This document shows, in pieces, positions 40,708 through 50,333 of a stretch of DNA of 64,000 nucleotides. Location: contig CP038131.1 of assembly GCA_004519485.1 (NCBI GenBank), forward strand, positions 1 through 64,000, in the 5' to 3' direction. The position numbers were made by a program, and so were the translations under genes. The stretch's first letter is position 1, and each line of letters begins with the position of its first letter. Source of the stretch: Nannochloropsis oceanica (taxonomy: Eukaryota > Sar > Eustigmatophyceae > Eustigmatales > Monodopsidaceae). The notes below the pieces were generated by a model. The model was given only the letters and a program-made list of their open reading frames with translations. It did no database searches and was not told where the DNA came from.

Positions 40708-42671
40708 GGGCTGAAGGGAGGGACGGAGGGATGTAGGTAATGAAGGAGGGAAAGATAACAGCGAATCGCAGTCATGGAAGTGACGGAGGGACAAAGATAG
40801 GGAGACGACGCGTGCCCCGACATAAACAGGGATGTGGATGTCGATTTGGAAATTTTGATTGACTTTCTTGCTTAAGAAGGAGTAAATAAGGTCGGTTTTA
40901 TACATACATATGTGCAGGAGAGGAGGGAAGAAAAACAAGAAGAGAAAGAGAAAGAAGAAGGGAGAAGAGGCAGAGTGTTCATTGTGTGGGGAGGGGATTT
41001 TGGATATGGGTGTAGTTATATTAAAAGAGAGGATGACGTCAGGGACAAGGGATGACTGCCGAGAGGATGGGAATGCGTATCCATATGCTGAGAGAGAAAT
41101 GACGCAGTTAAGTAATCGGCCGTTTTTAAAAAAGGCCGTCTTTGTCCCTTTCCAAGTCGGGGGGAAGGGGCGGTAAAATTGTGGGCAATATCTTGAATGT
41201 TCTCTTTTCTTCCTTTGGCTGGCGGGGCTTCAGAGAGTTTTGACCTTCACGTCCCCGCGGGCAACGGGAGGCGGTTCACATAGACAAAAGAAGGCATCTG
41301 AATTTATCACATGTCATTTGAGGAGGGGAGAGAGTGATAAGTATCAACAGAAATTGTGCTGCCTTCGAAAAATTAATAACGAAATTGGTTCTGTCTGTGT
41401 CTTTTTTGGGTGTCTGCTCTCATTTGCCGGTATGTTATTCCATCGCTCAGGTGTGGTATAGGTTGCAGTATAAGTTCTCCCCTGCTTCATACATTGTCCA
41501 TACCCCCTGTCAATGTCTACTTGGTTTGTTATTCACCATCTTTCCCCTGTGCATCCTCCCTCCTTCCTCGTCTCCTTTCCTGTCTTTGTTTTCACCTCTC
41601 CCTCTTCCTCCTTCCCCCTGAAGCTTTACACCCTTCTTCCTTTCGTCCATTGTATCTCTTCTTCTTGTATCCAAAGACAACGTCAGGAAATATCTCATCT
41701 CCTTCCGCACCACCAATCCGCCATCCCCAACCTCATCATAGCTTATGCTACAGGTAATGTCCCTCTGACACAGCTCTCTCTTCCGGACAATCCTCAGATA
41801 CTACTTACTTCCCCTTCCGCTCCTCCTCCTCCTCCTCCACTTTTCTCCACTACTACTTCTATCCCCACATTGTTCTTACCATATCACGTGACGACTTGTC
41901 CTTGAACTCCCGCGTCAATCAAGAACCGGGACTCGCGCACTGCCGCTATGCGAAAAGGTCGACACCATGCGATGGTACATACGTCCGATCTACCAGATAA
42001 TCCAAGCTGCTTGCACTGCAGGCTGGATGCGAATGCATCCCCATCCACGGGGGGGGGGGAATGGCGAACGTCACAGGAAAAACAGTTCGCCGCTTAATCT
42101 CGCCGCAAATAGATAACTTTGGCCCGACCGGCCACACGTCATCCTTTCCCCAACAGGGCACAATTTTGTGAACCGCCTCTCATTAAATTGGAGTGGACGT
42201 GAACTAGGTGGGTGATTTTTCGGTGGACATTCCACGCACAACTTGGAGGATCACCCCGCAGTTGCGACGTGGCGACGGTATCTGTGGCTTGTGCCGTCGA
42301 ACCCGGCCATGTCTTCAAGATATGGATAAAGTCGCCGAAGAAAAAGTGAACTGGTGAGATGGATATCGTCGTTTTGGTCGGTCTGTTTGTGGCTTTGGCG
42401 TGCATCACATTTTATTACGCTCCTCTCAACATGGCACTGCCTCCTGCCGTCTTCGATCACCTACTACCCACAGGCAATGCCGCAGGGGCCGGAGGAAAAT
42501 TGGAAAGTCTTGTCTTGGCCGCTAGCGCCTGTCGGTTCTCCGGTGCCTTCCTGTGCCCTCTTGTCCGCTTCCCGACGCAAGATCAACGCTTAAACCCAAC
42601 ACAACGCAGGTCATTTGACCTGCTAGAAGGCCACGACACGAACAGAGGGCGGTATCATTATTATCACAGAG
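40708..42671. other. Intergenic region, about 2 kb, possible short upstream ORF
   Basis: No recognised gene. A plus-strand frame from 42359 (MDIVVLVGLFVALACITFYY) starts like a membrane anchor and overlaps the next gene in another frame. It could be that gene's real first exon, but no donor/acceptor pair that keeps frame was found. Confidence 0.4.
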
Positions 42672-44987
42672 ATGCAAGAGGACGCTATCAAGCTGCCCTT
42701 GCAATGCGGAGAAGGGCAGCAACTGCACGCGCATATGCCGGAGTATGGAAATACCCCGCACAGTCAGTCGGCAGAAGACCTGGCAGGCAATATTAAGGAA
42801 CTATGCCGAGAAAGTGGGAGAGGTCATGAAGAAGGAAGGAGAAGAACAACAGAAGGGGTTGCAGGAGAAGGAGGATCAGCAGTAGGGAGAAAGGGAGGAA
42901 GTATGAATGTCGCTGATCCCCCGCGAGACACGCCCTCGACTTCGGTGATTGCCTCATGCATCCACCGATTTCGGACACAACCTCCTATGTCACGGGAGGG
43001 ACGGCGGCAGCGACAGCAGCAGCAGCGACAGCGGCAGAATTACCAGGGGGACAATGCCGGTGATGGTGTCGGGGGAGGGGATCTCGGAACAAGGGAGGAG
43101 GATTTTTGGTGGCAACCTCAGCACCAGCAGCAGCTGCATCAACAACCACTTCAAGAGCAGCAGGAGTGCTTGCTTCCTATGCAAGTTATAGATAAAGAGG
43201 TCGATCTCGATGGTTCTGCGAAAGTCTCGTTGGACAAGTGCAAGGCTGTTCTCGGCGACCCGCCGCTGTTACCCCCCTCTTCATTCTTCCCTCCCTCCTT
43301 CTTCCCCCTGCCCTTGACATCAGCAGGAGATGTCATCGTCCCTTCCAGGCAAGAATTTATTGGTGGTGCGGGCTACCCTGACGCTGAAGAGCAGCAGCAG
43401 CAGCCGCAAGACGTCGATTATGAAGAAGGAAGATGGGAACACCCACCACCACCAGCAGCAGCAGCAACAACAGCACTAGCAGTAGCAACAGCAGCAGTAG
43501 GACTAGCAGCAGCACCATTAGCATGTAGAGGAGGAGGAAACGATGCCTCTCCAACAGCAAATGGCCCGCCGGCAGATAGGCTGCCCCTAGCCCAGACAGA
43601 GATGGGCTTGCCCACCGAGGACATGATGGATGAAGGAGAAGTCCCTCCTTCCCTCCCTCCCTCCCTCCTTCCCTCTCTCCTGCCCACCCCTTATGCTCCC
43701 TCCATTCCAGCCGCCACTGTGACACCTCCTTGCTTGGAGCCGCGGTCCATGGCCACCACGACATCCTGCTTCTCTCCTTCCTCTACCATGATCCCCTGCT
43801 CCTCCCCCCCCTCCAACCGACCAGCCGTATTGCGAGGAGTCCAAGGAGGGGAGGGAGGGCAGGAGGGAGGAAGAGCGATCAACCGACCTTCCTCCCCAGT
43901 GCCGCCAGCGTTGTCGATCTCAATGGCGTGTATCGGGAATATCAAGGAGGAAACATTACCGGTTTTTTATAGGCAGCAATTACTGGCCTTTGAAAGGCAG
44001 GAGAAGAGGGAGGCGGCGCTGAGAGAGAAGAGGAAGGTGTCAGCAGTAGCAGCAGCAGCAGCAGCAGCAGAAGTAGCAGCAGCAGCAGCAGGAGGAGGAG
44101 GAGGAGGAGGAGGAGGAGAAGGAGGAGGAGGAGGAGGATTGGCAAAGGCGGATGGGTGGGGGAGGAACGCGGTGTCGCACTTGAGGGTGAGAACGACTCT
44201 CGATGGCAGCGATGGTACATGGCTCTCCCCTCCCTCCATGTATTCCTTCAATGCCCGCCGCTCCAGTCCACCTTATAACAACATGCGGCGACGCGCAGCA
44301 CCCAGCAGCTGCTGCAGCAGGAGCAGTAGTAAGAACAACAAGAGCAACAGCAGTCTTTCAAGCCCTCCCACGGCCTCCTCCTCATCCTCATCTTCCTCCT
44401 TTCACCACCTCACCCCCCTTCTCTATCGCTCAACCCCCTTAAACACCAGAGGATTTCCTGGGAACAGTCTTTCCTCCCCCATCTACTCCTCTTCCTACTC
44501 CTCAGTAGCCTGGCCCCCCTCCCCGCATTCTCTACAAGTAGTTCAAAATCTCGTCCAACAAATTGTGCATCAACACCTCTTTGACCTTCCTCTCATCTAT
44601 GAAACGTCTCCTTTCGACCAGCAGCAGCAGCAGCAGTACGAGGGAGGGAGGGAGGGAGGGGGAAAGGAAGATGTGGAGGAAGAGGTGAGGATGGATGATG
44701 GTGGGTTTTACAAGCACCGGAAGCCATTGTCGACTGATAGCATAGATAGTCTAGGAATGGAGGAGAAAGAAAGGGAGGAAGAGCTGGCGATGCTGTGGTT
44801 GGAGGAGGAAAGGGAGGAGGACGAGGGGGAGAGAGGAAAGGAACTGGGGGAATATGATAATGATGGGGTCGTACGGGCGTTGAGGGAGAGGAGGAGAGAG
44901 CTGCTCGTTGAGCTGGCCTTGGCGAATAGAAGAGAGGATGCGGAGAGAGGAGGAAATGGAGGGGGTGAGGGTAGTCGGGTGTGGTGA
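42672..44987 (+). CDS. Large low-complexity protein of unknown function
   Basis: An open frame of 771 codons, full of Gln, Gly, Ala, Ser/Pro and Glu/Arg runs coded by CAG, GGA, GCA and GAG repeats. More ordinary segments are KAVLGDPPLLPP, IGNIKEETLPVFYRQQLLAF followed by ERQEKREAALREKRKVSA (a helical, charged stretch near residue 435), SLQVVQNLVQQIVHQHLFDL then PLIYETSPFD near residue 630, and a C-terminal helix LRERRRELLVELALANRRED. These suggest a real scaffold-like protein. The N-terminal exon is uncertain, and no domain is recognised. Confidence 0.45.
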   Translation: MQEDAIKLPLQCGEGQQLHAHMPEYGNTPHSQSAEDLAGNIKELCRESGRGHEEGRRRTTEGVAGEGGSAVGRKGGSMNVADPPRDTPSTSVIASCIHRFRTQPPMSREGRRQRQQQQRQRQNYQGDNAGDGVGGGDLGTREEDFWWQPQHQQQLHQQPLQEQQECLLPMQVIDKEVDLDGSAKVSLDKCKAVLGDPPLLPPSSFFPPSFFPLPLTSAGDVIVPSRQEFIGGAGYPDAEEQQQQPQDVDYEEGRWEHPPPPAAAATTALAVATAAVGLAAAPLACRGGGNDASPTANGPPADRLPLAQTEMGLPTEDMMDEGEVPPSLPPSLLPSLLPTPYAPSIPAATVTPPCLEPRSMATTTSCFSPSSTMIPCSSPPSNRPAVLRGVQGGEGGQEGGRAINRPSSPVPPALSISMACIGNIKEETLPVFYRQQLLAFERQEKREAALREKRKVSAVAAAAAAAEVAAAAAGGGGGGGGGEGGGGGGLAKADGWGRNAVSHLRVRTTLDGSDGTWLSPPSMYSFNARRSSPPYNNMRRRAAPSSCCSRSSSKNNKSNSSLSSPPTASSSSSSSSFHHLTPLLYRSTPLNTRGFPGNSLSSPIYSSSYSSVAWPPSPHSLQVVQNLVQQIVHQHLFDLPLIYETSPFDQQQQQQYEGGREGGGKEDVEEEVRMDDGGFYKHRKPLSTDSIDSLGMEEKEREEELAMLWLEEEREEDEGERGKELGEYDNDGVVRALRERRRELLVELALANRREDAERGGNGGGEGSRVW

Positions 44988-45760
44988 GCAGCAGTGTGCG
45001 GTACGTGTCTGTCATTGTAGATTACGAAGAAACGAATAGTGGTTTAGACGTCCAAGTCCTCCCTTCCGTCCTCCCCTTGGGGAAATGAGTGTTATGAATT
45101 AGTTCAGGAGGGTATCGGGGGGGAGGACGAGGAGGAAGAAGAGGCGCAGGAGCGGTGTGTGGAAAGACAGGGAGTTCTTTTAATAAGTAGATGGGTGAGA
45201 ATGATAGCTAGCAAAAGAGACAGGATGAGGATGATGATGAGAATGAGAAGAATAGCCAGCCCGATATTCTCTCTAAACTACACCTACTGATGGTGCGAGG
45301 AGGAGAATTAAGATTGATAGGATGACCATTATAGGAAAGGTTCCAGTATGGCAGCAATAGCACAAAGATGATACGAGTCAGAGGAATATGTGAGGTGGTG
45401 GAGGGGTAGAGAAAGAAAAAATGAATGGAACAGACAACATACAGAAGAACAGACAAGAGAAGAAGAAGGAAAAGAAACAAGCCCCAGACCATCGCAAGCT
45501 TCTATGTACTGCTATCACCCTTCTCAATCTCGAACTAATTTTTCCCATCCCTCCTTCCTCAGTGCATCCCCCTCATGCCTACGTCTCTCTCGTTCTCTCC
45601 AAACATAATTTCCTCTTGATTCCCTTTCTTCTTCGTTTTCTCCTCCTCCTCATACTCCCCATACTCCTCTACGTATATTACACTCCAGCCTCCCTCCATC
45701 CCCCCCTCCATCCCCCCCTCCATCCCTCTTTCCTTCCCTCCCTTCATCAATCCCTCTTCG
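44988..45760. other. Convergent intergenic region, no gene recognised
   Basis: 773 bases between the low-complexity gene (+) and the HugZ-like gene (-). The right end has CCT-rich simple sequence and a short CCATCCCC repeat near 45695-45725. Confidence 0.55.
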
Positions 45761-47324
45761 CTACTTCTTCTCCTCCTTCTCTTCCCCCTTCTCCTTCCCC
45801 CCCACCCTGGCCCCCGCCGACGCCTGAGTCATCTCCACAATGATCTCTTTACAGACCTTTCGGTCCGTGCATTCCCGCGTAAACGGTAGCCGCACCTTGC
45901 TCCCCCCCCATTTACTCTCAATCTTAACCATCATCCCCAGCCGATCCAGGCTCACGATCTTCGCACTCGTCACCTCCAAACCGATGTAATGCTGGATCAT
46001 CGCCTTGGTGGCCTCCTCGTGATCGTCGTTCATGTGCGACATCACGGGGGTGGCATACGCCTGGCAAGCATCAGGCTGAGCGGCCAAGTAGTCTTCGGGC
46101 TCAAGGGCGCCGAAACGGGCGAAACCGCCGTTGTAACGGACCGCGGCAATGGTCTCCATGCGGAAGAAATCAAAATCACCTGTAATTGGATCACAAATAA
46201 AAACGAAACAGGAATAAATTAATACATAGTAGTTCCTATTTCAAGGGAAAACACACAAAGCATACATATATACCTCTTCAAAAAAACGTACCAAAATCGA
46301 CCCAGAAGTGCCCCGGGTGCTTAGCCAGGTACATCTCTCGCGCCTTGGTCGTCTCCTCCCCCTCGGGCACTTTTTTGATGTCCCCGATGAAGGACACGCG
46401 GCCGTCGTCCAACCCCTTGAAGTCCTGGGGGAAGGGGGACGGGGAGCGGGAAAAAGGTGAGTGTCAAAGGAAAATCGAATGCATAAAAAGGTAGTTTCAG
46501 CGCCTACTTTAATAAATAATAATAAACTGAACAAATCGAGAAACATCTGCAATCCGCACCTTGCTTGCGACCGTGAAACTTCCCCGCGGGTCCTTGATCA
46601 AATCCTGCTTGTGCGTTGAAATGCTTGAAAAAGAAAAAATCGGCCGTCCCTGCTCATCCACCGCAAAGCCCACCATGGCCGAAGCCGGGTAACCCGCCAA
46701 CGGGGACGACGCCTGGGAGTTCGTGCCCAACACCCCCAGACCCTGCGAATAATAGACAAGAGTTCGGGCCTCTTCCGCCGCTGTCAGGCGTGCGGCAGTT
46801 TTCTGGTGCTCCATCAGGAGGGTCTGGATGCGGACAAGCTCGGGGTCCATCTCTTGGGGGGCTTGGCCCGGCACGCTATGCCCGCCGCCTTTTTCCTCAG
46901 TCTTTTTGCTGTCGCTGGTGCTGAAGAGGCGGAAAGAGGAGGAGGGGGAGGTGATGGTGGAGGTGGGGGAGAAAGAGATGGCGTGCGTGCGACGACGGAG
47001 GACTGTCATGAAAGTATGGGAAGGAGTCTAAGTGAGGCGGATTGGTTTATGCGTCATCGTTTATCGCGCCGGGTGCGGGATAGGGAGGGCCAGTGGTCCA
47101 AGCCGCGCGGAAAAAGAAGACAGGCAGTCGCGGCGTCTTTAATATTCACATTCCCTACACCATTCTCATTCGGCCTCGTGCCGCTTTCCAGATAGAAACT
47201 TACCGCTGCTGTCTGCTGCTGCTGCTGCTGCAGGGCCAGCGCCGTACAAGAAGGCTGAGACCGGGCTCGACGATGACAAGACAACGAGGGTAGTGCCCAA
47301 GGCCCGGCGGAAAACGCGCGTCAT
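45761..47324 (-). CDS. Plastid HugZ/PNPOx-like FMN-barrel protein with DUF2470
   Basis: Four exons (47324-47204, 47002-46560, 46424-46292, 46179-45761) give 371 aa. Exon 1 adds a signal peptide (MTRVFRRALGTTLVVLSSSS) and a PVSAF|LYG plastid junction; a basic, Ser/Thr-rich transit region follows (RRRTHAISFSPTSTITS). The core is a pyridoxamine-phosphate-oxidase-like split barrel (GVLGTNS, YPASAMVGFAVDEQGRPIFS, STHKQDLIKDPRGSFTV, GRVSFIGDIKKV, HPGHFWVDFGDFDFFRMETI) and the DUF2470/HugZ C-domain (VMSHMNDDHEEATKAMIQHY, DRLGMMVKI, RLPFTRECTDRK). Plant and cyanobacterial relatives bind heme or FMN and act in tetrapyrrole control. Exon 2 alone also offers an ATG (47009, MTVLRRRT), which would lose the signal peptide. 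It is head-to-head with Der, 231 bases apart. Confidence 0.88.
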
Positions 47325-47555
47325 GAAGGCTGTTTGTTGGTTGAAGAAGGGAGAAAGGGAGACAGCGTTGGTGTTAAGGTGTAGTGTGTGGAGTGTAATG
47401 TCAGGATGACATTTTTGTCTGACGATGCAAGGAAATGGAACGTTAGAGCGAGGAGGCGAGATCAGCTCAACAACTAATACATCTCACCATAAAATCACTC
47501 GCCCATAGGCACCAACAGGAAGGGGAAGCAGTTGCAGTAGGAGCGCGTCGTCGTT
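47325..47555. promoter_or_regulatory. Short divergent spacer between the HugZ-like gene and Der
   Basis: Only 231 bases separate the two start codons (47324 minus, 47556 plus). Both products are predicted organelle proteins, so a compact two-way promoter is likely. No clear TATA box was identified. Confidence 0.5.
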
Positions 47556-49682
47556 ATGCTGGCCTACCGCATGTCCTCCCTGTCCTTGGTTTGTCGTCGT
47601 GGGTCGAGACCGGCACACCGCAGCCGACCTCCCCACCCCCTATTCCTGCCCTCCTTCTCCTCCACCACCATCCCCCTCCACCACCGCACCCACTTTACCA
47701 CCACGAACGGTAGCAGCAAATCATCAGAAGTGCCACATTCACGGCCCTTCCGCATTGCCCTGATCGGACGTCCTAACGTGGGTAAATCCACGCTCTTCAA
47801 TCGTCTAACTGGTAATGCGAAAGGGCAATGGACAGGGGGAAGTGCGCTGGTGACCCCCATTCCCGGCACTACACGTGATCGGAAAACAGGCCCATGTTCT
47901 TTTGGAGGCTTTTCAATGATTGTGACGGACACGGGGGGGCTTGTGGAGGAGGATGAGCTGGGAATGGACGAGACGGAGGAAACAGTCGAGGAGGAGGACG
48001 AGGACGATCCGCGAGGACTGAAGAGGCAAAGAGCACGGGAGCAAAGGAAGTTATTACAGGATCTGATAAACGCTCAAGTAGTTCAGGCATTGCAGGAGAG
48101 CGATGCTGTTTTGTTCATCCTGGATACAAGAGGAGGGGTCGGGCCTGAAGAAGCGCATTTAGCGAGATGGTTGCACCGGATGGGAGTCCGGGACAAGACG
48201 TTGCTTGTGGCTAACAAGGCAGAAGGAGGAGTATTGTCCTCCGAGATGCAAACTGCTATATATGACGCCTATGAATTTGGGCTAGGGGATCCGGTGGCGG
48301 TGTCGGCGGCACATAACGAGGGGATATCGGATTTGGCGTCTGTCTTGGTGGAGAGGGCGAAGGTACTGGGCTTCGGGAGTGGAGGTAGTAGTAGCAGCAG
48401 CAGTAGCAGTGTAGGGAGTGGAAGCAGAAAGGAGAATGGGAGGGAAATGGATAATAACGAACAAAGGGAAGGGGAGGGGGGAGAAGAGGGGGAGGACGAG
48501 GAGGAGGGAGGGAAGGAGGACGTGATCACCGTTGCCTTTGTGGGGTTACCAAACGTGGGAAAATCAAGCCTCGTCAATGCAACGCTCAACAAACGCCCTC
48601 GAGCCCACCCTTCTCACCACCGGCACCCTGAAGACGATGATGAGGAAGGAAACCTCGATCAAGCAGCAGCAACAGCATCGTCCGCCTATCCGCGCCTCAT
48701 TACCTCCTCCATCGCCGGTACCACTCGCGACGTCGTCCTAGTGGACTACTCTTACCGAAATCATCGTCTTCGCCTAGTCGACACGGCTGGGATCCGTAAA
48801 ACCGGCCGCCAAGACCACTCCAACGTCCTCGAACACCTCTCAGTAACGGAAGCCCTCCGCGCCGTCCGTTACGCTAACGTCGTCGTCCTCGTCCTGGACG
48901 GACAGCAGCTCCGCCTTCGTCGGCAAGAGCAGGTGATCGCCTCCCGTGCTTTCAAGGAAGGACGAGCCCTTGTCGTGGCAGCGAACAAATCCGACCTCCT
49001 CTTAACCTCCCCCCGTGTCTTCGCAGAGAACGTCCGCGAGCAACTGAAGCTCCTCTCGCCCCAACTGGGGTCCTTACCCGTCGTGGCCACATCAGCGCTA
49101 AATGGTCAAGGGGTGGGTAGTCTACTACCGGCCATCCTGCGGGCGTACCAAGCCTGGAACACGCGGGTGAGCACAGGCTTGCTGAACCGCTGGCTGCTCG
49201 AAACCCAACGTTTGCGTTCTCCCCCGCTAACGGCCACGACCCGGAAGACCGTCAAACTGAAGTACATGGCTCAGGTTAAGACACGCCCACCTACCTTTGC
49301 ATTGGTTGCAAACAGGGCAGAGGTGGAAGATAGCTATGTCAAATTTTTAAGGAATCGCTTACAAGACGATTTTGGCCTGCATGGGATGGATGTCCGCCTG
49401 TCGATTAAGAGTACGGGGGGGGACAATAACCCGTATGCGGCCAAGGCGGCCCAGGAGCGGGCAGAACGGAGGAGGGCCTTGGTGAATAAGCGGAGGAAGA
49501 AGAGGGCGGAGTGGGAGGGAGGAGGACGGGGAGCAGATAACAAGGAGGACGAAGAGGAGAGGGAGGAGGAAGAGAGGAAGAAGCGACGGCAGGCTCGGGA
49601 GGTGACCAAGAGGCTCAAGGTTGAGGCGCAGAACAAGAGGAGGGCGTTTAAGACCCGGACAGTGGGGAGCTCCCTGCATTAA
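47556..49682 (+). CDS. Organellar GTPase Der (EngA)
   Basis: Double-GTPase that helps assemble the large subunit of bacterial-type ribosomes, here for an organelle. Single exon, 708 aa. The N-terminal ~50 residues are basic, Ser/Thr-rich and almost without acid (SLSLVCRRGSRPAHRSRP), like a mitochondrial presequence; no signal peptide is visible. G domain 1: GRPNVGKSTLFNRLT, PGTTRD, DTGG, NKAE. G domain 2: VAFVGLPNVGKSSLVNATL, AGTTRD, DTAGIRK, ANKSD and SALNGQG. The C-terminal KH-like domain follows (TVKLKYMAQVKTRPPTFALV then SYVKFLRNRLQDDFGLHGMD) and a Lys/Arg-rich tail. Insertions of Glu/Asp and Ser/Gly lie inside domain 1 and between the domains. All nucleotide-binding motifs are intact. 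Confidence 0.95.
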   Translation: MLAYRMSSLSLVCRRGSRPAHRSRPPHPLFLPSFSSTTIPLHHRTHFTTTNGSSKSSEVPHSRPFRIALIGRPNVGKSTLFNRLTGNAKGQWTGGSALVTPIPGTTRDRKTGPCSFGGFSMIVTDTGGLVEEDELGMDETEETVEEEDEDDPRGLKRQRAREQRKLLQDLINAQVVQALQESDAVLFILDTRGGVGPEEAHLARWLHRMGVRDKTLLVANKAEGGVLSSEMQTAIYDAYEFGLGDPVAVSAAHNEGISDLASVLVERAKVLGFGSGGSSSSSSSSVGSGSRKENGREMDNNEQREGEGGEEGEDEEEGGKEDVITVAFVGLPNVGKSSLVNATLNKRPRAHPSHHRHPEDDDEEGNLDQAAATASSAYPRLITSSIAGTTRDVVLVDYSYRNHRLRLVDTAGIRKTGRQDHSNVLEHLSVTEALRAVRYANVVVLVLDGQQLRLRRQEQVIASRAFKEGRALVVAANKSDLLLTSPRVFAENVREQLKLLSPQLGSLPVVATSALNGQGVGSLLPAILRAYQAWNTRVSTGLLNRWLLETQRLRSPPLTATTRKTVKLKYMAQVKTRPPTFALVANRAEVEDSYVKFLRNRLQDDFGLHGMDVRLSIKSTGGDNNPYAAKAAQERAERRRALVNKRRKKRAEWEGGGRGADNKEDEEEREEEERKKRRQAREVTKRLKVEAQNKRRAFKTRTVGSSLH

Positions 49683-50333
49683 TTTCTTTTTCTGTAGTTC
49701 CATACAATCCTGAATTTGTGCAACCTATCCGCAGACTAATGTTTGCATAAGCGTGCCTCCTCTTAGGATTACACACGAGACAAGGCCTTCTGACAATACG
49801 TTGTTGCATATTCTTCCCTTATTTTTGGCCGATTTTTAAATGGTTTTGACAGGATCCAGCGTTAGCCCGGAGGAACAGGAAGAGGGGGAGGACGAGGAAA
49901 AAGCACACATCCTTTTGTATAGTTAGGATCTGGTACATGTAGCTAACCATTTTCCCAAAGAAAAGAGCCAATTAATTTTTCGAAAGAAGAAATGGATTTC
50001 TGTGGTACTTCTACGAGCTGTTTTACTCCCAGGAGCCAGCTGGGGAGATGTCTCAATTGCATCTGACCCGGAACTTGAGCAACGTCACCATGTCGCTCGG
50101 AAACTGATTTGTGCTCCTTACGGACAGTCCTTATGCGCGCTGTGCTTGTGCATCGATGTGACACAGCTGAAAACGCATGCAAAAGGACTACCTCAAGATG
50201 GTTTTAGTGGTCCTGGGCGCGTTCTTCTGCTTCCCTTGGCATTGACTCAACACTTACATTCCGCCCTCCTCATCATGACTATCACAGCACTCAGGCAGCA
50301 AGCACGCAATCAGGAGACTCCCTCCCGCCGCAG
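49683..50333. other. Intergenic region, upstream of the FAF2-like gene
   Basis: 651 bases without a recognised gene. The sequence just before the ATG at 50334 reads CCGCCGCAG, so a spliced 5' exon is possible. Confidence 0.5.

Noticed and set aside
42359-42796. Membrane-anchor-like ORF overlapping the low-complexity gene
   Set aside because: No splice pair was found that joins it in frame to the long downstream ORF, and the second half looks like a shadow of that ORF.
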